Shown piece after piece: positions 48,901 to 61,300 of a DNA stretch of 64,000 nt. The notes below the pieces were generated by a model. That model was not told the DNA's origin. It made no database searches and worked only from the letters and a program-made list of their open reading frames with translations. A program made the translations under genes and the position numbers. Source of the DNA: Hofstenia miamia (lineage: Eukaryota > Xenacoelomorpha > Acoela); assembly GCA_004352715.1 (NCBI GenBank), contig SCFE01000054.1:313671-377670 (forward strand). Direction: 5' to 3'. The stretch's first letter is position 1; each line of letters opens with the position of its first letter.

Positions 48901-51900
48901 GATTGACTTGGCCATTGACTAAAAGATTCTTTTCATTAACATAAACAATGGCTTTTTGAAGCGTTTTTATGTTTCAGAAAAGGGATCAGCCCGGGACATC
49001 TCTCTGCCCGCATTATTTTTGCATTGTCTGACAGCAAATATCGCCTCCTTTGGGCATGAGACTTGACCTGCATATCATTATTTATTGCACTTGACACTGA
49101 TCTCTTCTTGCCATGCGTAGTCATTGATGTGGTGGGATTAGCAGAGGTCATCGCTTGAGGAATACAGTTGTGAATTCTGCACCACTTTCTGGCTTGTGCT
49201 GCTTACGTTCAGGCTTTCCAAACTGCTTGAAGGCATTGAAAATGTCATATACTTTTGAGGAAGACAGTCTAGTGAATTCGACTATCTTTAATGGCCGGCC
49301 AATAACATTGACTGTTGATCGATTTTGTTGTTCCATTTTATATGAATGGTTTAGTGCATTGATTTTATTCAATATACACTATCGATATGTGATTGGTTCA
49401 TGCACAAATGAATACAAAGGCATTTAAAATATTACAGCATTATAAAAAATAATGTAATTTTATTCCGCATTTATCTGCAAAACCTTGTAGTTATAATACG
49501 AGCACAATATGCCAGAATCTTTGCCAGAAATCACAGGTTTTATAAAAAAAATCGTTTTTCCTGAAACCTGATTATGTTTATTGAATGAGAATTTTTCAAA
49601 ACTTACATGTACATAATAATTTTTTTATATAATATTCTAAAAAACTAATTTTAAATTATCATTAGATATAATTAGTTCATAAACATGATTTTTTATTAAA
49701 GTACATGTATATATGTGTACATATGTATACATTTGTATATGATATGTGTATGCTTTTCGAATGGTAGTTACTTTCCGCTGCTATCACCAATTAAGAAATT
49801 AAGATAGGGAAGTTCTCCAGCTGCTTCTCGCGGTGACAATGAATTTTTTGTCATCATTCACTTCCGTGGCTCCCCAGGCTGCAATTTACTTGCCAGTAAT
49901 TCTTTTCTAAAAATTAATGCACTTTCTCCACTTACAATTTTCAGCATCTAGACAATAATTTAACCAGAACAGCTTTTACGAAGTGTGCGCTTTCATGACT
50001 TTAAATTTTAATACGCCATAGTTAGCATTTAGAGTGAAAAGTTAAGATTGAAGTTATGCTGTTTTTCTTCATATTTATTTTCGCCTGAGACATTAATAAT
50101 AGTGATGTTAATGCAAAATAATGGCGAAAGTTAATGAAAAGTAGAATCTATACCTTATAATAGGACCATGAAACTCAGTTACCATGCAGTTCTTAATGGA
50201 ATTAATATTTGAACTAGGTCAATATTTGGTGATCATATAGTGTACTAACTCTAAAGAAATATAACATTTATCATATACAATGAAATGTTATACAGGTCGT
50301 CCAAGAAGTGGGGTGCGATTAACAATTATTAAAACTTTGATTCATTATTAACAATTACTAAAAGTTTGTTTCTTTATTTCAGACTTAACAATGTGTGAAG
50401 TAGGTCCAGGTGGTAATGGAATTGTTGATCAAAGTCCATGCACTTTGGAAGCACGAATATTAGCAGCAGCGTATGACATGAAGGTTGTTCGCGGCAGGTT
50501 TAATGAAAAATTCAATGAAGTGACGCCAATAGGAGAAAAAATAAAAGAATGGGAAGACAAATTGTTCTTAACGGATTCCATATTGGATAAAAAGGGCTCT
50601 GGCCGTCCCAAAAAAAGATCAAAGTTGCCGAAATTGAACAGTCAGTTAGAAAGTCGCCAACAAAAAGAATTCGTAGTCGTGCATCTGAATTGGATATGAC
50701 GAAATCAACACTCCACAATGCCATGAAAAAATTTATTTCTCAAAAAAAATGCTGTATCATTGATGAACCCACTAAATAGTCACGCATGCCATATTTCAAT
50801 AAAAAATAAAAAATCCGTTTTAACAGGGAAAATGAAATTCCGTTACTGCGTGATCAGCTTCTATTGTTCTAAACTGTAATTTAACTGTTACATTATTGCT
50901 TTAAAATTAAAAGTTTGAGTTTGCCAGGTTCTGAATAAATTTTGGATTTTAGAATTGGACGAAACATTGGTTCGCATTGTGTGGACAGACTTTAATTTAT
51001 TATAAAAATGTTGAAGCGGAAGAACAGAACATAGCGGATGGCAGCATCGATCTAAGCACCTGCCGTCTTGTAAAAGAGCATAAACTCGACCGGAATTTTG
51101 GTTTTCGACTCACTGTAAGCTTTTTATGATTTAATTGACAACAATATTGCACGCAACTCAATGTTGCAATGACTGCGAGTTGCTAAACATGGTTTTTTAG
51201 GCAAGCCCACTGCTGAATTGTATTCTAGCGGATATTTTTCTTCTAAAGTATAAAATCAATATTAATTTTATGCAATTTACATTGCATCAATGTCTATATA
51301 TTATGTAACCGTAAACCTTTCATAATCACTATAAGTCTTTCATAATTAGTGCAACTAAAGTTCTTTGACAATTGTTTTCCATTTAGTACCTCATTTTGAA
51401 TTATATTACAATTTTTCTACACATTATTTTATCTTTTCAAAGCTGTGACCTGAATTATAAAATCTGTAAAATCTAACCAAAACAAATGCCCGTTTTTAAT
51501 TTAATAGAGATTGAGTGGTCCTCATTATGTATTCAGTTAATAGTCTAAATCAATTTCTTTCCATTAACAAGCAGATAATATTTCGAATTTTTGTTTTTAG
51601 ACTGGCGAAGGGACAGTTCAATTGGCAGCTTTAACTCAGGGAATTCGTAGCAAATGGGTTGATTCGCTGACAGCTTTTATGAGGTCACGCGACGACGCCA
51701 TTAGTGTTTCAAGCGGAGAGTCGCCGCATAAACTTTTCACTAATCAAGTCGAAGTTCAACGTCGACGTTCTCATGATGACATTAAGCCTTCTAGGCCAGT
51801 TAATCTAACAATACATGACTCGTTGAGTGAAGATCAACCAGATCAAATTCGTCCACCTCACACTTCCACTAGTGGTAAAGTTTACTTTAAATTTTCAATG

Positions 51901-52317
51901 ACATAATTATGTTATTCATAGTGTGAAATCGAATCGAGTCGGCCTCAAAAAGTTTTGTTTACTATATTATAGTTAGGTGTTTGTATCTTTCTCAAGCGAT
52001 GTTGTAATGCTTTTGGGGAAATCTTATTAATTTTATGCAATAAATTCATTTTTTCTAGCAAAATGTTCCCCATCCGAGGTACTCTTATCCTTTTAATATT
52101 TTATTAACATAGCTTTGCATATTTGTATATTTTACTTAGCGCCAAAGGTTGATGTTTTTTTAAAAACATGTTGAATTTGAAAATAAAAATTTGGGTAAGA
52201 AACTAAAATTTTAATGTATTTCAATAAAATGTCAAATAAATTTAGCTGAATTCATTATTAATGAATTTGGCGCTAAATAAATTGCATAACGATTTTGTGC
52301 TAAGTAACACTTCTTTC

Positions 52318-52380
<63 letters not shown>

Positions 52381-55300
52381 AAACTCATTGCCCATTGCTA
52401 TGTTTAGAAATCATCATTTTTGCGATTAATTTAGAAATAATAATATAATTGGATTTCTATTTTGTCTCATGTAGGATTATTCTTGTAAACTAAATGATTT
52501 GCTTAGAATGGTCACATTCTCGAGTTCCTCTCGCCAAAATGGACACCTTTAATGTCTCACAGCAATTGCCGAGTTTTGAAGACTCATCAACCCTAAGTGT
52601 TCCAACACCTACAGAGCTTCCACGCAGTGCCACAACCCCTACTATTGTAAGTCTTTCGGGCTTTTTTATTCAAATTTGAGGAATTTATATATACCGTTAT
52701 ATAAATCCAATAATGTTTAGGTTTTGATTAATGAAAAAGAGATCTGCTCGTTGAAAACAGGTTTCCTGTTATCACACAGCAACATGTCCCCAACACCGTA
52801 TCTAACACAAAAATTGCAAATTAAAAATTGAATTTAGCAACACTAAAACTCAAGCTAAAATTTCGTGTGCTAATTTCTGACATACAGTGTTGTGTTTTAC
52901 AGACAGAGTATAGTCAACAGACTCTGAAGTTATCCTTTCGAAGTGGCTTCACTTGCTTTAATTAAAAAAAGACGTCGCAAGGCAACTCGGATTCTTTGGA
53001 TCTCCTCCATTTTATTCACTTGTTGCAATTCGTTATTAACCTCGCTTCATTCCCATTACAAAATTATGAATGATAGATTCTTTGACTTTGGCTCGCATAC
53101 TTTTGTCTCTTGATTCATTTTGACTTCGTTGTTGTCAACATGAACTCTAGTCTTCTCTCTTGGAATGAATCATCCACCTATCCGCCTCGACAGTTTTTCA
53201 ATGTCTACTTATCAAATTGAAAATGAATTATTTTTTTGGTTTTTTCAAAAAGTTTTATAATAGAGGGTGAGATACCTTTTCGTGGGCTCTTTAGCACACT
53301 TGGGGTTCCATCCTCCGATTTCGACAAATTCAAAATACTGTGTATTACCACAGTACATCTGTTTAGTTACTAATCTTTCATCATAGCATTGTTGAATTAA
53401 TACTACACAATAAATTATTTAACTGCTACGAATTTTTTATATTTTGGTGAAAATGTGATCATTTTGGCTCAAAGTTTAGTTTTTATGTTTAGAAACGGAA
53501 AAGTTCTTTATCAACAGAAGCCCTTCATCAAGAACTCCGACGAGTACACGAGGAGTGTAAACAGCTGCGTGCTCAACTTAATTCAGAGCGAATGAAATTT
53601 AGCTCCAAAGATGAAAGTTTCCAAGAAAGAGAAGTATGAGATTGTCCCGTTATAAAAATTATTGTGTACAGAAAAGTTTGCGCTAATTTGCTTTTGGGAT
53701 TGTGTTGCAAATATTTATTCTTATTGAAAAGGACTTCTGCTTTAGTAAATGTAATCATTATGCCCTTGTTTTCCAATAATCTACTACTATTAATTTTAAC
53801 TACAGCAATTAAAAATATCCTTGCAATGATCTAATGATGGTTATTTTAACTTAAAATATCACTATAGCATATTTTGAGATCTTCAAATGAAACATTTTTA
53901 GATGAATCTTCTGAAGCAACGTTGTAACGATTTAGAAGTACAGTCGAATGATTGGAAGGAGAAGGCTTTGAGAGCCGAGAAACAGTACTCTCAAATCTCC
54001 GACCTTTCGCAGTGTAGACAAGAGTACATTGAAGAAATGCACTCACTGCAGGAGAAGTATGACGCTAACAAAGAAGAATTGAACAAAAGTGAAAAAAAGC
54101 TAAAAGCACGTGAAGCAGAGTTAACTGAAAGTGAAAAACAAGTAAGTGGAATTTTCCATTCTGTTTATTCCTAATTTATCCATGTTGCTGTAAAATTCTT
54201 GAATATTTCGAGTTTGATTATTGTAGTAGCATTTTATAAATCTCTATAATACCCAAGATATCTTTAATTTATTAATATTACGTTAATTTCACCTCTAATT
54301 GAATAATGGAACTGCAGATTTTCTTTTAACAACTTTATCGATAGGTGAAGTTTCTTCCCATAATTTTATTTTTAAATTTATCAATGATTTTGTATACATT
54401 ACTACCACTTAAAGTTGGAGTTTTCACTTGATAAGAATGTTGTTTCCGTAGTCTATGTGAATTAAATGCTAAATATACAGACTATGGTCTGAATTTTTTA
54501 ATTTAGATCAAACACCTTACTACCTCGAAGATTCTTTTGCAAGAGGAAATAAAAAACCGATTCGCGAATATTTCACAGTCAACTGATGACACGGATAACG
54601 ATGTCGTCGCTGATCTTAAGTCTAAGTTAGAGGCGGAGAGGCGGGCGTTCGAAGCGGAAATGCGTTTAAAGGAATCTCAGTTTAACGATGTCATCTCTGG
54701 TCTGCGGAATGAGATTGCGGAACTTACCCAGGCAGCGGTTACACGCACCCAACAAGCCAGAGTTATTGCTGAGCTTAAGCATCAGTTAACTGTCGCCAAT
54801 GAAAGTCTCGCCGTAAGTCTGAATGTTCTACGTTTTCTGAGAAAATCGTTTGCAACATGATTTACTGTTCACTTTTCCTTCGGTTTATTGCTCTCTTATC
54901 AAGGCAAACTAGTTCGTCCTGCTGCTGCTAATTTACTACCACTCCTATTTTAACACATAATGCTTGGATATTCATGAAATTATGCTAAAATAACTTTTTA
55001 CCCCAGAAAGAGCCATTTGATCAGAAACGTTTATATTTTATGTTAAGCAAAGCCTTAGGGGAGCACCCGGGGTATAGATGGAAGCAGGTTGGGTTGACCG
55101 GTATTAACTGGTACCAGTCAACCGGTACCGGTTGGGTTGGGTCGAAAATTTCGTGAAACCAGTTGACCGGTTTTTTTAAGTCCTCCACAAACCGTGGCTG
55201 TCTGTAGGACAGAATTTATATCTTTGTTTCAAAAAAGTAAAAAGGATTTTTACTAATATATTATAAGAAAAAAAATTGTCACGATGAAGTCGTCTAATAC

Positions 55301-58300
55301 ATTCATTTCGCATATGAAACATTAAAAAACATAAAAACAAAAGGAGAAAACGATAACATTTAGAAAATGAACACATATCAAATCTCTGAGTTGGGGTGTG
55401 CTCGTGTAGAGTGTGGAAAAGGAAACTCATCCTCATCTACTAGGTAAGATGAATCAATCCCACTTTTTTGAATACAGATTCACTCTTGTTGATTGCGGTT
55501 GAATGTGGTTCCACATTTTCTAGCAAGGGGGCTATGTCGGTCTGGACCCCAGACCCCTTCTTTGAAAACGCCCCTGGTTCGTTGTAACTGTTCTGCTAGT
55601 AAAATATGGGCTTAAAAAAATTTCAGTAGAAAAAAATGCTAGTTTTTTTGGCATTCCTGCTTTATTTTTGCTCAACCGGTACTGGTAAAATTTTTAGCTT
55701 CAATAACCGGTTCAACCGGTAACCCAACTGGCTTGGAAATAAAACCAGTTGGGTTGGGTTGTTAAAAATGTCGACCGGTTCCATCTATGACCCGGGGGGA
55801 CGGCGGTTCTTTTACAAATGTTGATGTTCATAAGGGTGTCATCTGAAAATTTAAAGTGAGCTATGCATAAAATCCCATAACCAGACATTTATGTAAAATC
55901 AGTTTTTGTAAAATATTGAAGATTTAATGTCTACTTGGTATAAAATGCAAAGCCAGCTACAAAAATGTCTCTATCAAAGTTGATTTATTGGCAGAGCTTT
56001 TTTCAAAATCATGCTGTTTTATAAAACAGTAACAAAGCTGCTGCTGTACAAGCAGTTGATACTCACAGACTTAATAAATTCACAATTTCCAATTTAAAGC
56101 AATTAACAAAATCGGAATCGGAATGAAATGTCATGATCAGTGTTTGGAAAAAAATCCGATTTAAATTATAAAAATCAAAAAATCGGATTTTTTTATTAAA
56201 ATTGGATTTTTACCCAGACAATCTTCCAAGGTAGTAAATACTAGAAATCCTTTTGATGCTATTATTTTTGAAATACAATACTTTAATCAATTTTAAATAA
56301 CTGAAGTTAAAAACATGCAAAACAACATTTCAGAGTTTGCCAATTCATTCCAATATCAGGGCAATGACTTCAAAACAATTAGAATACACTACTTGTACTC
56401 TTTTAGTGTTCTTGATTTAAATCAATAATTGAGCCAATAATGTGCTTTGATTTAAATCATGATTTAAATCCGGTTTAAATAAACGACCTAAATCGACCAA
56501 AACTTTGCATGATACAAATGAGAGGGACAAATCGACCATGATTCTTGGAAATTATTATGTTTAAGTACAAGCGATCTCCTTATTTTACAAGGAGTTTGAA
56601 CATGATTTAAAAACCTTTACCGATGATCCGGTTGGGTCTCTGCTACACATGCTAGCTAATATGTTGCGTATTTGTAGTTTTATCTCATCCATATAAAACA
56701 GAAAGGGATAGAGAATGATGGGTGAACGTCTACCAGTTGAATAATGCTAATAAATTTAATTTTATTAAGTCATTTCCGGTCTCAATTTTGACATTGGTTG
56801 ATAAATCTAAGGCTAATAAATTGTTTTTAGTTATTATGCTTAAATTATAATCTTGAAAGACTGGATGTCATCTCGAAACGTGAACATAATTTGTTAATGT
56901 ATGCTTAAGAACCAATGTGAATAGCGTGTCATTCTTTATAATATTTAAGATAAAGTTCATTCTATAGAAACATAATTATAGTTTTTTTACCAAACTAGGA
57001 CTCTTCACAATTGACAGATCATCAGCATGCCTTTAATGCAACTAATAAAGGGTTTCATTTGCAATACCGTTTTCTCTTGGATTTAGTGTTGTCTTAGCCA
57101 CTAATTAATTTTTTCCACACAAAATTTGAAGGTGCCCCCCCCCCTATTTTAAAACTCCCAAGTCCGCAACTGTTTTACTCACTTTTTTGCAATTGTTTAA
57201 CACTAGGACAGCAAGCACTCCTTGAGAATATGTTTGCATCTGATATTTCAAATGCGAAAATTATTGAATAGAAACGAAATTTCTACTAACTGCAAATTCA
57301 ATGAGATTATCAACGTAATTGGAAGTATATGTAACTGCTAGTGTTTTTGCTGAGTGAATAATGAAGCAAACAAAAAAGGCTTATAGGTCATTTTGACCCA
57401 TAGTCGCGTTTATAGTGTTAAATTTGGTTGATTGAACAAAATGTCTATCTACTGTTTTTTCACACTTTTTAGCGCTATTTCAATTCAATTTTGCATATGT
57501 AGCTAAACATTTTTAGGGATTTATCTTGTATATAATTATAAAAATCAAATTCAGTAAAAAGCAAAAAATTGCAAATCGAATGGCGCAATTATATTTCCTT
57601 ATCCGCGATTTATTAACCATCCTATGTCCTTGTGAACGCCAACGCTTAAAAATGCAACCATAAATATATATTGTATGTAAAAAAATTTAAAAAATTGAAT
57701 TCAACGTGAAGATCTTCGCTTACTCACAACTTTTCCGAAAAATTGACATTAATTTTGCAAATACCATTACATTGAGAAATGTACCTCCAAACTATCTGTA
57801 ATGGGATTCGTAGAAGTTTGAATAATAACGACAACTTAGGTAAAAGAAGTGAATCTTCAGCAGAGTACATCAGAAACGAGCAAGTTACGAGAACAAATCG
57901 ATGAACTACGTGAGAAGCTCAAGTCTTCTCAAGATGGGTCCGAGACTATTGTTCACGAAAGTAAACTGGAAGTGGATGCATTAAAGAAAGATCTCACCTT
58001 GACACAGAACGAAATGTCAAAACTAATTATTTCCGTTGATCAACTGTCACAAGAAAACTCCTCGTTGAAAAACACACTTGATCGCGAGGCATATTCTGTG
58101 CATCAACTTCAGGCATGTTATTGTAATAACTGACATAAATTAACTTTAGCTCTCTTCAAAAAAGATTCCTTTAATAAATGAGATTTTTATCAACGTACCA
58201 CTTTCTGACAGTGTCAAATTTAGATTATTACATCTTTAAATTTATATGCTTGGAGTTACTGGAATTCTTTGTTCTAATTCCTTACCGTAATTCATTAAAT

Positions 58301-61300
58301 TGTTGAAACTTTAGGTACAACTTGGTAAGGAAGAGGCAGCCAGAAAAGAAGTATTGGATAATTTAGAAAAGGAGAGAAGTGCGAAGAGTGAGCTCGTCTC
58401 GAAATTAGAAACAGAAGTCTATAATCGCAATGCGATCGAAAGAAAGCATGAATCGGAACTCAAAGCTTGTGGCATGAGACATGAGTCTGCTTTGAAGGAT
58501 TTGCGTCGACTCAAGTCACTGACCGATGCTCGTTTACAGGTGATATTTCTTTTTGGGGGTTTTGTTAAAAGTAATGCATGAACAGACATATAATGATATA
58601 GGACTCATAATTTTTGCCATTGCGCAAACTTGTGGTACAATAATACCGAAAGTTTCATCAGATACACGGATGTGATAATACCGTTGTTATTCGAAAGATG
58701 TTTTACCATTGTTTCATTGTACATGCTTTGTACAGGTTTCGTAAATTACATTAGCATTTGATCAATTCCCTCAGCACCATATTGAAGCTGTTTGAATAAT
58801 TTTGTCATTTTGGAATAATATTGAAATGGTTTGGTGAAATAATTGATGAATCCTGGTGTTTAGACTTCCAAAAACCAATGTCTGTAATTGGTGTAATATG
58901 TTTCTGCGTTGTACCCTCGAAAATATTCAAATTTATAAACCATTTAATTCAATTAATTTAAATAGTCAAGCATATTTTTTGATAACATATTAATGCTTAG
59001 ACATTTTTATATCATAGTTTTTATTGCAAAATGTATATGGTTTTTATATTTAGGAAAGTGAAAAAAATGTGTTGAATTTAAGGGAGCAGCTTGAAACATC
59101 TCTAGAACACAATACATCAGAACTGCAGCAAGAAGTTGGTGTTTTGCAGCGTGAAATCAGTGGGAAAAATTCGGAATTATCCAGCTGTCATTCTACAATA
59201 TCTAACCTCAAACAAGAAATCGATGACATCCAGCAACAGTTTAGAAGTGTATGGCCTTTTCCAAATAGTTCCATTTTATCTAATGTAAATTAATTTGTAC
59301 GTATGAACGAAATCACTGCATATCAAACACTTTGTAGTTATATGTTGAACTCGGTGTAACATTTATGTGGTTTGTCTCTTCGAACAAGATGTGCTCTCCG
59401 CTACCATATATATATATATATGTATATATGTATATATACATATATATATATGGATGTATGAAAATGAATAAAAATACCAAGTTCATAAATTCACTGAATG
59501 TTAGGGATTTCAAGAAATTCCTAATTTCATAATCTTGCTGTAACATATGTATGCTGATGCATTATTTGAGATTTTATCACAGTTTTATTATTGATAATAT
59601 CACTTAAATCCTATACTTAAATATCTGTTGAGATTCTTAGTAAGAAATTAGCTGTATATATATATATATCCTCTACCTTCATCCTTATTTTTCCAGGATC
59701 CCTTCAGTTTCTAACAATATATCATTTTTGTGAAAAATGACAGGACTCTTTTCTTGAAGTATTGATATTTTTACTGAAGTCTCTATGGATATACGTATCT
59801 TTCCTTAAATAAGTTAAAAATTATCAATCACCATTGGAGTTTGTTTTATCCCAGTCTTATTGTTCGTATCAGTTTTCAAAATATATCCTACACTTAAAAA
59901 CATGTTAAGATTCTTAGTAAGAAATTAGCTGAATTTTTTTACTGTTCATTGAAGACAAATTAATGCTATTTTAGTATCGTTTTAAAATAAATGTAATTAG
60001 AGAATTGTGTAAAAAACATTCAAAAGCATTTAATTGAATTTTTTAAGCACTCAAATTCGGACAAAATGCGCGATACAGCGTCTGATGGTTTAATGAAATG
60101 ATGCTGTTTAATTCAAGCAAATGTTTTATCAATTTGCTTTAAATTCAAATAAGAAACTCATCTGTATTTTGCTTAAAAATTCTTTTAAGTCACATAAGTA
60201 ATTGAATTATTGAGTAGCCATGATTATATTTCCAGATTGTGTTTCTAAAGCCTCATCTCCTGCTAAAGGAAAACTAAAAAACACTAAATTTTGCTCTTCT
60301 GCCAGGCGCTTAATTCTTCGGAACTTTAATTCACTTTGATTTGCAAGACAATTTTATTTGAGTTGCTTTTTAAATGTTTGTTCTATCTTGCAAATCCTGT
60401 TGTGTTGGTCTATAGATTGGAGGCTACCAATGAGGACAAACACTTCATTGTGCTTATATTTATACATTTTTCGTTTATTTAATGTGAAAAAATTAACATG
60501 GATATTTAAAGAGGTTGTTAATTTATACTTCTCATCAGAGATAATCTTTCTGTTTTCATTGTGATATCTTAACTTTCTGCTTTCTATGTTTTAAAATACT
60601 TCTGATAAACTTCCTGCTTTTTTGTAATTTTTGGTATAATTTCTTAAAATGTAAACTATCAAAAGCTGTGCTTAACCCTAATGGCATACGGGTTAGTTAT
60701 TTACCCAGGATGACCGTTTGCTCAATGGAATGGATCTCTTTTTTATATATTGGAGATGTATACATGCAAAATTTATAATTCAAAAGTAAGGATATTTACA
60801 ATTTAAATTGAATAAAATTTGGATGTTTCGCTAGCTAATATATTTTTTAGTATGTTACCCAAGTAGTTTATTCTTAACAGTTGTTTAAGTTCATTTATGT
60901 TGTTAGGTTTTCTAATACTGATAATCAGGTCATTCCATAGATTGCAGGATTTTGTTGTAAATGAATTCATTTAATTTATTACTACTCCTCTTTAGTTACA
61001 TAGCATAGCGTTTTGTCATACCCCTAGCTGTGCCTCATACCTAGAAAAAGAAATAAGAATTAAACGCTTATGTTACATCAAAATGCATTTAATTAGAAAA
61101 CGTTCTACGCATGTATTCTGTGATCACGTTAAGATTGTTTGGAACGGCTTGAAGTTTATTGGATTCCAACCAGTGCTATAAGTTTTAGCAAATCAATTTT
61201 GATAATTTAGACTGAATCCCAATTACTGCGACAGGTTAATGACTTGCAATCTCAAGTCATGAAAAAACAATCCGATCTTTCCAATCTTGAACAGCAAATA

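Larger units (their letters stand above)
41716..50952 (+). other. Large intron (MPRIP-like) rich in transposon remnants
   Basis: 9237 bp intron inside PH2, the longest found. It contains the hAT MITE 45138-45417, gapped (TA)n, a Tc1-like remnant, a mariner-like remnant and an HTH transposase fragment. 41716-45137 has nothing recognised. Confidence 0.82.
54813..57839 (+). other. Intron (MPRIP-like) with several MITEs
   Basis: 3027 bp; contains the AACCGGT element, the GATTTAAATC-rich element and the TTAA MITE listed separately. Confidence 0.85.

Noticed and set aside
53902-54046. Reverse-strand open frame opposite a coiled-coil exon
   Set aside because: Shadow of a well-supported plus-strand exon.
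55176-55436. Minus-strand 86-codon open frame
   Set aside because: It lies in the centre of the AACCGGTT MITE, with no motif and no start context.
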